DNA of 64,000 nucleotides. Origin: Azolla caroliniana (lineage: Eukaryota; Polypodiophyta). The notes below the pieces were generated by a model that worked only from the letters and a program-made list of their open reading frames with translations, was not told where the DNA came from and made no database searches. Each line of letters opens with the position of its first letter. Positions within the stretch are counted from its first letter, which is position 1. Positions 53,201 through 64,000 of the stretch are shown piece by piece. Position numbers and translations under genes: made by a program. The DNA is taken from the NCBI GenBank assembly GCA_043228905.1, contig JBHGNT010000038.1, positions 1-64,000 on the forward strand, written 5' to 3'.

Positions 53201-56200
53201 GTGATATCGGATTTTTGTGTACAAACATGCGAATCGAAGCTAACAACGCTAGCTATGATATGGAATTAAAAAATCAAGATTTTGAAACTCAGGTCGAGAG
53301 ACATGACGAAATTACCAAATTTGAGGAGTGAGTTGAGAGGAGCCCTTGAGTAAATTATAATGTTCATACCTGGTTCGTGTGATATCGGATTTTTGTGTTC
53401 AAACATGCGAATCGAAGCTAATAACGCTAGCTATGATATGGAATTAAAAAATCAAGATTTTGCAACTCAAGTCAAGAGACATGAAGAAATTACCAAATTT
53501 GAGGAGTGAGGTTGGAAGAGCGCGTGAGTGAATTAAAATGTTCATACCTGGCTCGTGTGATATCGGATTTTTGTGTTCAAACATGCGAATCGAAGCTAAC
53601 AACGCTAGCTATGATATGGAATAAAAAAAACAAGATTTTGAAACTCAGGTCAAGAGACATGACGAAATTAGCAAATTTGAAGAGTGAGTTGAGAGGAGCC
53701 CTTGAGTAAATTAAAATGGTCATACCTAGAGAGTGTGATATCGGATTTTTGTGTACAAACATGCGCATCGAAGCTAACAACGCTAGCTATGATATGGAAT
53801 TAAAAAATCAAGACTTTGAAACTCAGGTCAAGAGACATGACGAAATTACTAAATCTGAGGAGGGAGTTGAGAGGGGCCCTTGAGTAAATTAAAATGGTCA
53901 TACCTAGCTCGTGTGATATCGGATTTTTGTGTTCAAACATGCGAATCGAAGCTAACAACGCTAGCTACGACATGGAATAAAAAAAATCAAGATTTTGAAA
54001 CTCAGGTCAAGAGACATGACGAAATTAGCAAATTTGAGGAGTGAGTTAAGAAGAGCTATTAGGTAAATTAAAATGTTCATACCTGGCTCGTGTGATATCG
54101 GATTTTTGTGTTCAAACCTGTGAATCGAAGCTAACAACGCTAGGTATGATATGGAATTACAAAATCAAGATTTGGAAACTCCAGGCGAGAGACATGACGA
54201 AATTACCAAATTTGAGGAGTGAGGTTGGAAGAGCGCGTGAGTGAATTAAAATGTTCATACCTGGCTCGTGTGATATCGGATTTTTGTGTTCAAACATGCG
54301 AATCGAAGCTAACAACGCTAGCTATGATATGGAATTAAAAAATCAAGATTTTGAAACTCAGGTCAAGAGACATGACGAAATTAGCAAATTTGAGGAGTGA
54401 GTTGAGAGGAGCCCTTGAGTAAATTAAAATGGTCATACATAGCGAGTGTGATATCGGATTTTTGTGTACAAACATGCGAATCGAAGCTAACAACGCTAGC
54501 TATGATATGGAATTAAAAAATCAAGATTTTGAAACTCAGGTCGAGAGACATGACGAAATTACCAAATTTGAGGAGGGAGTTGAGAGGGACCCTTGAGTAA
54601 ATTAAAATGGTCATGCCTAGCGAGTGTGATATCGGATTTTTGTGTACAAACATGCGAATCGAAGCTAACAACGCTAGCTATGATATGGAATTAAAAAATC
54701 AAGATTTTGAAACTCAGGTCGAGAGACATGACGAAATTACCAAATTTGAGGAAGGAGTTGAGAGGAGCCCTTGAGTAAATTAAAATGGTCATACCTAGAG
54801 AGTGTGATATCGGATTTTTGTGTTCAAACATTGGAATCGAAGCTAACAACGCTAGGTATGATATAGAATTAAAAAATCAAGATTTTGAAACTCAGGTCGA
54901 GAGACATGACGAAATTACCAAATTTGAGGAGTGAGTTAAGAAGAGCTATTAGGTAAATTATAATGTTCATACCTGGCTCGTGTGATATCGGATTTCTGTG
55001 TTCAAACATGCGAATCGAAGCTAATAACGCTAGCTATGATATGGAATTAAAAAATCAATATTTTGAAACTCAGGTCGAGAGACATGACGAAATTAGCAAA
55101 TTTGAGGAGTGAGTTGAGATGAGCCCTTGAGTAAATTAAAATGTTCATACATAGCGAGTGTGATATCGGATTTTTGTGTACAAACATGCGAATCGAAGCT
55201 AATAACGCTAGCTATGATATGGAATTAAAAAATCAAGATTTTGCAACTCAAGTCAAGAGACATGAAGAAATTACCAAATTTGAGGAGTGAGGTTGGAAGA
55301 GCGCGTGAGTGAATTAAAATGTTCATACCTGGCTCGTGTGATATCGGATTTTTGTGTTCAAACATGCGAATCGAAGCTAACAACGCTAGCTATGATATGG
55401 AATAAAAAAAACAAGATTTTCAAACTCAGGTCAAGAGACATGACGAAATTAGCAAATTTGAGGAGTGAGTTGAGAGGAGCCCTTGAGTAAATTAAAATGT
55501 TCATACATAGCGAGTGTGATATCGGATTTTTGTGTACAAACATGCGAATCGAAGCTAACAACGCTAGCTATGATATGGAATTAAAAAATCAAGATTTTGA
55601 AACTCAGGTCGAGAGACATGACGAAATTACCAAATTTGAGGAGGGGGTTGAGAGGGGCCCTTGAGTAAATTAAAATGTTCATACCTAGCTCGTGTGATAT
55701 CGGATTTTTGTGTTCAAACATGCGAATCGAAGCTAACAACGCTAGCTATGATATGGCATTAAAAAATCAAGATTTTGAAACTCAGGTCGAGAGACATGAC
55801 GAAATTACCAAATTTGAGGAGGGAGTTGAGAGGAGCCCTTGAGTAAATTAAAATGGTCATACCTAGAGAGTGTGATATCGGATTTTTGTGTTCAAACATT
55901 GGAATCGAAGCTAACAACGCTAGGTATGATATAGAATTAAAAAATCAAGATTTTGAAACTCAGGTCGAGAGACATGACGAAATTACCAAATTTGAGGAGT
56001 GAGTTAAGAAGAGCTATTAGGTAAATTATAATGTTCATACCTAGCTCGTGTGATATCGGATTTCTGTGTTCAAACATGCGAATCGAAGCTAATAACGCTA
56101 GCTATGATATGGAATTAAAAAATCAATATTTTGAAACTCAGGTCGAGAGACATGACGAAATTAGCAAATTTGAGGAGTGAGTTGAGATGAGCCCTTGAGT

Positions 56201-57370
56201 AAATTAAAATGTTCATACATAGCGAGTGTGATATCGGATTTTTGTGTACAAACATGCGAATCGAAGCTAACAACGCTAGCTATGATATGGAATTAAAAAA
56301 TCAAGATTTTGAAACTCAGGTCGAGAGACATGACGAAATTACCAAATTTGAGGAGTGAGTTGAGAGGAGCCCTTGAGTAAATTATAATGTTCATACCTGG
56401 TTCGTGTGATATCGGATTTTTGTGTTCAAACATGCGAATCGAAGCTAATAACGCTAGCTATGATATGGAATTAAAAAATCAAGATTTTGCAACTCAAGTC
56501 AAGAGACATGAAGAAATTACCAAATTTGAGGAGTGAGGTTGGAAGAGCGCGTGAGTGAATTAAAATGTTCATACCTGGCTCGTGTGATATCGGATTTTTG
56601 TGTTCAAACATGCGAATCGAAGCTAACAACGCTAGCTATGATATGGAATAAAAAAAACAAGATTTTGAAACTCAGGTCAAGAGACATGACGAAATTAGCA
56701 AATTTGAAGAGTGAGTTGAGAGGAGCCCTTGAGTAAATTAAAATGGTCATACCTAGAGAGTGTGATATCGGATTTTTGTGTACAAACATGCGCATCGAAG
56801 CTAACAACGCTAGCTATGATATGGAATTAAAAAATCAAGACTTTGAAACTCAGGTCAAGAGACATGACGAAATTACTAAATTTGAGGAGGGAGTTGAGAG
56901 GGGCCCTTGAGTAAATTAAAATGGTCATACCTAGCTCGTGTGATATCGGATTTTTGTGTTCAAACATGCGAATCGAAGCTAACAACGCTAGCTACGACAT
57001 GGAATAAAAAAAATCAAGATTTTGAAACTCAGGTCAAGAGACATGACGAAATTAGCAAATTTGAGGAGTGAGTTAAGAAGAGCTATTAGGTAAATTAAAA
57101 TGTTCATACCTGGCTCGTGTGATATCGGATTTTTGTGTTCAAACCTGTGAATCGAAGCTAACAACGCTAGCTATGATATGGAATTACAAAATCAAGATTT
57201 GGAAACTCCAGGCGAGAGACATGACGAAATTACCAAATTTGAGGAGTGAGGTTGGAAGAGCGCGTGAGTGAATTAAAATGTTCATACCTGGCTCGTGTGA
57301 TATCGGATTTTTGTGTTCAAACATGCGAATCGAAGCTAACAACGCTAGCTATGATATGGAATTAAAAAAT
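50210..57370 (+). repeat. Nested HORs: 1,246, 1,959, 1,781 and 4,986 bp
   Basis: Matching GTGAGGTTGG-tailed starts lie at 50,301, 51,547, 53,506, 55,287 and 56,533, spaced 1,246 (7 monomers), 1,959 (11), 1,781 (10) and 1,246 bp. About 50.21-52.38 kb matches 55.20-57.37 kb at 4,986 bp. About 50.75-53.18 kb matches 52.71-55.14 kb at 1,959 bp. Markers include GCGCATCGAAGC, TTTGAAGAGTGAG, GGTCATGCC, AGATTTGGAAACTCC and GATATGGCATTAAAAAATC. The 1,781-bp spacing is the 1,959-bp unit less one monomer. Confidence 0.85.
55144..55321 (+). repeat. Hybrid monomer marking loss of one monomer
   Basis: This monomer begins with CATACATAGCGAG and TACAAACATGCG and continues with GCTAATAACGC and TTTGCAACTCAAG. 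In the preceding unit (53.18-53.51 kb) these features belong to two successive monomers. The switch lies within the shared ACATGCGAATCGAAGCTAA. This explains why the unit is 1,781 and not 1,959 bp. Confidence 0.88.
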
Positions 57371-60300
57371 CAAGATTTTGAAACTTACGTCGAGAGATAT
57401 GACGAAATTAGCAAATTTGAGGAGTGAGTTGAGAGGAGCCCTTGAGTAAATTAAAATGGTCATACCTAGCGAGTGTGATATCGGATTTTTGTGTTCAAAC
57501 ATGCGAATCTAAGCTAACAACGCTAGCTATGATATGGAATTAAAAAATCAAGATTTTGAAACTCAGGTCGAGAGACATGACGAAATTACCAAATTTGAGG
57601 AGCGAGTTAAGAAGAGCTATTAGGTAAATTACAATGTTCATACCTGGCTCGTGTGATATCGGTTTTTTGTGTTCAAACATGCGAATCGAAGCTAACAATG
57701 CTAGCTATGATATGGAATTAAAAAATCAAGATTTTGAAACTCAGGTCGAGAGATATGACGAAATTAGCAAATTTGAGGAGTGAGTTGAGAGGAGCCCTTG
57801 AGTAAATTAAAATGGTCATACCTAGCGAGTGTGATATCGGATTTTTGTGTTCAAACATGCGAATCTAAGCTAACAACGCTAGCTATGATATGGAATTAAA
57901 AAATCAAGATTTTGAAACTCAGGTCGAGAGACATGACGAAATTAGCAAATTTGAGGAGTGAGTTGAGATGAGCCCTTGAGTAAATTAAAATGTTCATACA
58001 TAGCGAGTGTGATATCGGATTTTTGTGTACAAACATGCGAATCGAAGCTAACAACGCTAGCTATGATATGGAATTAAAAAATCAAGATTTTGAAACTCAG
58101 GTCAAGAGACATGAAGAAATTAGCAAATTTGAGGAGTGAGTTGAGAGGAGCCCTTGAGTAAATTAAAATGGTCATACATAGCGAGTGTGATATCGGATTT
58201 TTGTGTACAAACATGCGAATCGAAGCTAACAACGCTAGCTATGATATGGAATTGAAAAATGAAGATTTTGAAACTCAGGTCGAGAGACATGACAAAATTA
58301 CCAAATTTGAGGAGTGAGTAGAGAAGAGCCCTTGAGTAGATAAAAATGTTCATACCTAGCTCGTGTGATATCGGATTTTTGTGTTCAAACATCCGAATCG
58401 AAGCTAACAACGCTAGCTATGATATTGAATTAAAAAATCAAGATTTTGAAACTAAGGTCGAGAGACATGACGAAATTAGCAAATTTGAGGAGTGAGTTGA
58501 GAGGAGCCCTCGAGTAAATTAAAATGGTCATACCTAGCGAGTGTGATATCGGTTTTTTGTGTACAAACATGCGAATCGAAGCTAACAATGCTAGCTATGA
58601 TATGGAATTAAAAAATCAAGATTTTGAAACTCAGGTCGAGAGACAGGAAGAAATTACCAAATTTGAGGAGGGAGTTAAGAAGAGCTATTAGGTAAATTAC
58701 AATGTTCATACCTGGCTCGTGTGATATCGGATTTTTGTGTTCAAACATTGGAATCGAAGCTAACAACGCTAGGTATGATATAGAATTAAAAAATCAAGAT
58801 TTTGAAACTCAGGTCGAGAGACATGACGAAATTACCAAATTTGAGGAGTGAGTTAAGGAGAGCTATTAGGTAAATTATAATGTTCATACCTGGCTCGTGT
58901 GATATCGGATTTCTGTGTTCAAACATGCGAATCGAAGCTAATAACGCTAGCTATGATATGGAATTAAAAAATCAATATTTTGAAACTCAGGTCGAGAGAC
59001 ATGACGAAATTAGCAAATTTGAGGAGTGAGTTGAGATGAGCCCTTGAGTAAATTAAAATGTTCATACATAGCGAGTGTGATATCGGATTTTTGTGTACAA
59101 ACATGCGAATCGAAGCTAACGACGCTAGCTATGATATGGAATTAAAAAATCAAGATTTTGAAACTCAGGTCGAGAGACATTACGAAATTACCAAATTTGA
59201 GGAGTGAGTTGAGAGGAGCCCTTGAGTAAATTATAATGTTCATACCTGGTTCGTGTGATATCGGATTTTTGTGTTCAAACATGCGAATCGAAGCTAATAA
59301 CGCTAGCTATGATATGGAATTAAAAAATCAAGATTTTGCAACTCAAGTCAAGAGACATGAAGAAATTACCAAATTTGAGGAGTGAGGTTGGAAGAGCGCG
59401 TGAGTGAATTAAAATGTTCATACCTGGCTCGTGTGATATCGGATTTTTGTGTTCAAACATGCGAATCGAAGCTAACAACGCTAGCTATGATATGGAATAA
59501 AAAAAACAAGATTTTCAAACTCAGGTCAAGAGACATGACGAAATTAGCAAATTTGAGGAGTGAGTTGAGAGGAGCCCTTGAGTAAATTAAAATGTTCATA
59601 CATAGCGAGTGTGATATCGGATTTTTGTGTACAAACATGTGAATCGAAGCTAACAACGCTAGGTATGATATGGAATTACAAAATCAAGATTTGGAAACTC
59701 CAGGCGAGAGACATGACGAAATTACCAAATTTGAGGAGTGAGGTTGGAAGAGCGCGTGAGTGAATTAAAATGTTCATACCTGGCTCGTGTGATATCGGAT
59801 TTTTGTGTTCAAACATGCGAATCGAAGCTAACAACGCTAGCTATGATATGGAATTAAAAAATCAAGATTTTGAAACTCAGGTCAAGAGACATGACGAAAT
59901 TAGCAAATTTGAGGAGTGAGTTGAGAGGAGCCCTTGAGTAAATTAAAATGGTCATACATAGCGAGTGTGATATCGGATTTTTGTGTACAAACATGCGAAT
60001 CGAAGCTAATAACGCTAGCTATGATATGGAATTAAAAAATCAAGATTTTGAAACTCAGGTCGAGAGACATGACGAAATTACCAAATTTGAGGAGGGAGTT
60101 GAGAGGGACCCTTGAGTAAATTAAAATGGTCATGCCTAGCGAGTGTGATATCGGATTTTTGTGTACAAACATGCGAATCGAAGCTAACAACGCTAGCTAT
60201 GATATGGAATTAAAAAATCAAGATTTTGAAACTCAGGTCGAGAGACATGACGAAATTACCAAATTTGAGGAGTGAGTTGAGAGGAGCCCTTGAGTAAATT

Positions 60301-62960
60301 ATAATGTTCATACCTGGTTCGTGTGATATCGGATTTTTGTGTTCAAACATGCGAATCGAAGCTAATAACGCTAGCTATGATATGGAATTAAAAAATCAAG
60401 ATTTTGCAACTCAAGTCAAGAGACATGAAGAAATTACCAAATTTGAGGAGTGAGGTTGGAAGAGCGCGTGAGTGAATTAAAATGTTCATACCTGGCTCGT
60501 GTGATATCGGATTTTTGTGTTCAAACATGCGAATCGAAGCTAACAACGCTAGCTATGATATGGAATAAAAAAAACAAGATTTTCAAACTCAGGTCAAGAG
60601 ACATGACGAAATTAGCAAATTTGAGGAGTGAGTTGAGAGGAGCCCTTGAGTAAATTAAAATGTTCATACATAGCGAGTGTGATATCGGATTTTTGTGTAC
60701 AAACATGCGAATCGAAGCTAACAACGCTAGCTATGATATGGAATTAAAAAATCAAGATTTTGAAACTCAGGTCGAGAGACATGACGAAATTACCAAATTT
60801 GAGGAGGGGGTTGAGAGGGGCCCTTGAGTAAATTAAAATGTTCATACCTAGCTCGTGTGATATCGGATTTTTGTGTTCAAACATGCGAATCGAAGCTAAC
60901 AACGCTAGCTATGATATGGAATAAAAAAAACAAGATTTTGAAACTCAGGTCGAGAGACATGATGAAATTACCAAATTTGAGGAGTGAGTTGAGAGGAGCC
61001 CTTGAGTAAATTAAAATGGTCATACCTAGCGAGTGTGATATCGGATTTTTGTGTACAAACATGCGAATCGAAGCTAACAACGCTAGCTATGATATGGAAT
61101 TAAAAAATCAAGATTTTGAAACTTACGTCGAGAGATATGACGAAATTAGCAAATTTGAGGAGTGAGTTGAGAGGAGCCCTTGAGTAAATTAAAATGGTCA
61201 TACCTAGCGAGTGTGATATCGGATTTTTGTGTTCAAACATGCGAATCTAAGCTAACAACGCTAGCTATGATATGGAATTAAAAAATCAAGATTTTGAAAC
61301 TCAGGTCGAGAGACATGACGAAATTACCAAATTTGAGGAGCGAGTTAAGAAGAGCTATTAGGTACATTACAATGTTCATACCTGGCTCGTGTGATATCGG
61401 TTTTTTGTGTTCAAACATGCGAATCGAAGCTAACAATGCTAGCTATGATATGGAATTAAAAAATCAAGATTTTGAAACTCAGGTCGAGAGATATGACGAA
61501 ATTAGCAAATTTGAGGAGTGAGTTGAGAGGAGCCCTTGAGTAAATTAAAATGGTCATACCTAGCGAGTGTGATATCGGATTTTTGTGTTCAAACATGCGA
61601 ATCTAAGCTAACAACGCTAGCTATGATATGGAATTAAAAAATCAAGATTTTGAAACTCAGGTCGAGAGACATGACGAAATTAGCAAATTTGAGGAGTGAG
61701 TTGAGATGAGCCCTTGAGTAAATTAAAATGTTCATACATAGCGAGTGTGATATCGGATTTTTGTGTACAAACATGCGAATCGAAGCTAACAACGCTAGCT
61801 ATGATATGGAATTAAAAAATCAAGATTTTGAAACTCAGGTCAAGAGACATGAAGAAATTAGCAAATTTGAGGAGTGAGTTGAGAGGAGCCCTTGAGTAAA
61901 TTAAAATGGTCATACATAGCGAGTGTGATATCGGATTTTTGTGTACAAACATGCGAATCGAAGCTAACAACGCTAGCTATGATATGGAATTGAAAAATGA
62001 AGATTTTGAAACTCAGGTCGAGAGACATGACAAAATTACCAAATTTGAGGAGTGAGTAGAGAGGAGCCCTTGAGTAGATAAAAATGTTCATACCTAGCTC
62101 GTGTGATATCGGATTTTTGTGTTCAAACATCCGAATCGAAGCTAACAACGCTAGCTATGATATTGAATTAAAAAATCAAGATTTTGAAACTAAGGTCGAG
62201 AGACATGACGAAATTAGCAAATTTGAGGAGTGAGTTGAGAGGAGCCCTCGAGTAAATTAAAATGGTCATACCTAGCGAGTGTGATATCGGTTTTTTGTGT
62301 ACAAACATGCGAATCGAAGCTAACAATGCTAGCTATGATATGGAATTAAAAAATCAAGATTTTGAAACTCAGGTCGAGAGACAGGAAGAAATTACCAAAT
62401 TTGAGGAGGGAGTTAAGAAGAGCTATTAGGTAAATTACAATGTTCATACCTGGCTCGTGTGATATCGGATTTTTGTGTTCAAACATTGGAATCGAAGCTA
62501 ACAACGCTAGGTATGATATAGAATTAAAAAATCAAGATTTTGAAACTCAGGTCGAGAGACATGACGAAATTACCAAATTTGAGGAGTGAGTTAAGGAGAG
62601 CTATTAGGTAAATTATAATGTTCATACCTGGCTCGTGTGATAACGGATTTCTGTGTTCAAACATGCGAATCGAAGCTAATAACGCTAGCTATGATATGGA
62701 ATTAAAAAATCAATATTTTGAAACTCAGGTCGAGAGACATGACGAAATTAGCAAATTTGAGGAGTGAGTTGAGATGAGCCCTTGAGTAAATTAAAATGTT
62801 CATACATAGCGAGTGTGATATCGGATTTTTGTGTACAAACATGCGAATCGAAGCTAACAACGCTAGCTATAATATGAAATTAAAAAATCAAGATTTTGAA
62901 ACTCAGGTCGAGAGACATGACGAAATTACCAAATTTGAGGAGTGAGTTGAGAGGAGCCCT
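57371..62960 (+). repeat. 21-monomer repeat, period 3,738 bp
   Basis: About 57.36-59.22 kb matches 61.10-62.96 kb at exactly 3,738 bp (21 x 178). Markers include ACTTACGTCGAG, GCGAATCTAAGC, GAGTGAGTAGAG, GATATTGAATT, GAGACAGGAAG and GTTAAGGAGAGC. Between them, the GTGAGGTTGG-tailed starts 59,382 and 60,450 are 1,068 bp (six monomers) apart, and 59.6-60.2 kb reuses a module of 54.1-54.7 kb (AGATTTGG, GGTCATGCC). Private changes include ACATTACG at about 59,179 and GATAACGG at about 62,639. Confidence 0.85.
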
Positions 62961-64000
62961 TGAGTAAATTAAAATGGTCATACCTAGCGAGTGTGATATC
63001 GAATTTTTGTGTACAAACATGCGAATCGAAGCTAACAACGCTAGCTGTGATATGCAATTAAAAAATCAAGATATTGAAACTCAGGTCGAGAGACATGAAG
63101 AAATTACCAAATTTGAGGAGTGAGGTTAGAAGAGCGCGTGAGTGAATTAAAATGTTCATACCTGGCTCGTGTGATATCTGATTTTTGTGTTCAAACCTGC
63201 GAATCGAAGCTAACAACGCTAGCTATGATATGGAATTACAAAATCAAGATTTTGAAACTCCAGGCGAGAGACATGACGAAATTACCAAATTTGAGGAGTG
63301 AGGTTGGAAGAGCGCGTGAGTGAATTAAAATGTTCATACCTGGCTCGTGTGATATCGGATTTTTGTGTACAAACATGCGAATCGAAGCTAACAACGCTAG
63401 CTATGATATGGAATTAAAAAATCAAGATTTTGAAACCCAGGTCGCGAGACATGACGAAATTACCAAATTTGAGGAGGGAGTTGAGAGGAGCCCTTGAGTA
63501 AATTAAAATGGTCATACCTAGCGAGTGTGATATCGGATTTTTGTGTACAAACATGTGAATCGAAGCTAACAACGCTAGCTATGATATGGAATTGAAAAAT
63601 CAAGATTTTGAAACTCAGGTGGAGAGACATGACGAAATTAGCAAATTTGAGGAGTGAGTTGAGAGGAGCCCTTGAGTAAATTAAAATGGTCATACCTAGC
63701 GAGTGTGATATCGCACTTTTGTGTACAAACATGCGAATCGAAGCTAACAACGCTAGCTATGATATGGAATTAAAAAATCAAGATTTTGAAACTCAGGTCG
63801 AGAGACATGACGAAATTAGCAAATTTGAGGAGGGAGTTGAGAGGAGCCCTTGAGTAAATTAAAATGGTCATACCTGGCTCGTGTGATATCGGATTTTTGT
63901 GTTCAAACATGCGAATCGAAGCTCACAACGCTAGCTATAATATGGAATTAAAAAATCAATATTTTGAAAGTCAGGTCGAGAGACATGACGAAATTAGCAA
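62961..64000 (+). repeat. Return of the 13-monomer HOR type, cut by window end
   Basis: About 62.96-63.8 kb has the same ordered monomers as 25.4-26.2, 27.7-28.5 and 30.0-30.85 kb (GATATCTGATTTT, CCCAGGTCGCGAG, GATATCGCACTTTTG). From 63.82 kb it matches 31.25-31.44 kb (GCTCACAACG at 63,921, GAAAGTCAGG). Two monomers present at about 30.85-31.2 kb are absent here. The distance to the earlier copies is about 32.6-32.9 kb. Confidence 0.85.

Larger units (their letters stand above)
1..64000 (+). repeat. 178-bp tandem satellite array, head to tail, whole window
   Basis: The word TCATAC (preceded by T or G) recurs every 178 bases, for example at 12, 190, 368, 546, 724 and 902, and this spacing holds to the end apart from small indels. 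That gives about 360 monomers, all in the same orientation. I saw no inversion and no inserted element other than two short telomere-repeat blocks. Open frames of 60 to 129 codons recur at HOR spacing and match nothing I recognise; many need a GTG start, and they exist because some monomer variants lose a stop codon. Length near one nucleosome plus linker, single orientation and HOR structure are typical of plant centromeric or subtelomeric satellites. Which of the two this is cannot be told from the sequence alone. The family is unknown to me. Confidence 0.97.

Noticed and set aside
1-64000. CRISPR-like regular repetition
   Set aside because: The unit is a 178-bp monomer repeated without unique spacers, and there are no cas genes. 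It is a eukaryote-type satellite.

Overview
The whole 64 kb window is one uninterrupted tandem satellite array. Its unit is a 178-bp monomer of about 38% GC, repeated head to tail in one orientation about 360 times. I see no protein-coding gene, RNA gene, transposon or unique DNA. Every open reading frame is a short frame set by monomer periodicity, and the same frame recurs wherever the same monomer variant recurs. The organism is most likely a land plant. The only non-monomer sequence is two blocks of seven perfect CCCTAAA units (the Arabidopsis-type telomere repeat), and a roughly 180-bp nucleosome-sized unit is usual for plant centromeric or subtelomeric satellites. I do not recognise the family or species. 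A few algae and protists also use TTTAGGG, so the assignment is not certain.

The array is a patchwork of higher-order repeats (HORs) built from a limited set of monomer variants. Variants are told apart at the head (CTGGCTCG, CTAGCGAG, CATAGCGAG, CTGGTTCG, CTAGAGAG), the middle (TTCAAACATGCG, TACAAACATGCG, TTAAAACATTGG, TTGAAACCTGCG) and the tail (AGGAGCCCTTGAG, AGAGCGCGTGAG, AGAGCTATTAG, AGAGCTAGTAG, AGGGGCCCTTGAG). From left to right: a 14-monomer repeat (2,496 bp period, 1-3.3 kb); a mixed stretch; dimeric repeats (4.6-5.7 kb); a 1,047-bp tandem (6.1-8.1 kb); a 4,185-bp, 24-monomer tandem carrying the two telomere blocks (8.5-17.8 kb); a 1,961-bp tandem (17.4-20.7 kb); another 1,047-bp tandem (20.6-22.2 kb); 14/15-monomer units passing into an exact 13-monomer, 2,314-bp HOR (22.2-32.1 kb); then a long mosaic (32-57 kb) with periods of 1,246, 1,959, 2,849 and 4,986 bp and longer duplications of 6,757 and 8,537 bp; a 3,738-bp (21-monomer) duplication (57.4-63.0 kb); and a final return to the 13-monomer type.

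The array appears to have evolved by repeated unequal exchange and segmental duplication. Several intermediate products are readable as hybrid monomers, one-monomer losses, a 21-bp-deleted monomer copied seven times, and a telomere-repeat insertion that replaced about 450 bp and was then duplicated. Each typical monomer has a short dyad (7-bp stem with one mismatch, 3-nt loop), perfect in three monomers. All boundaries were read by eye from diagnostic variants and are good to about one monomer unless a junction is stated exactly.
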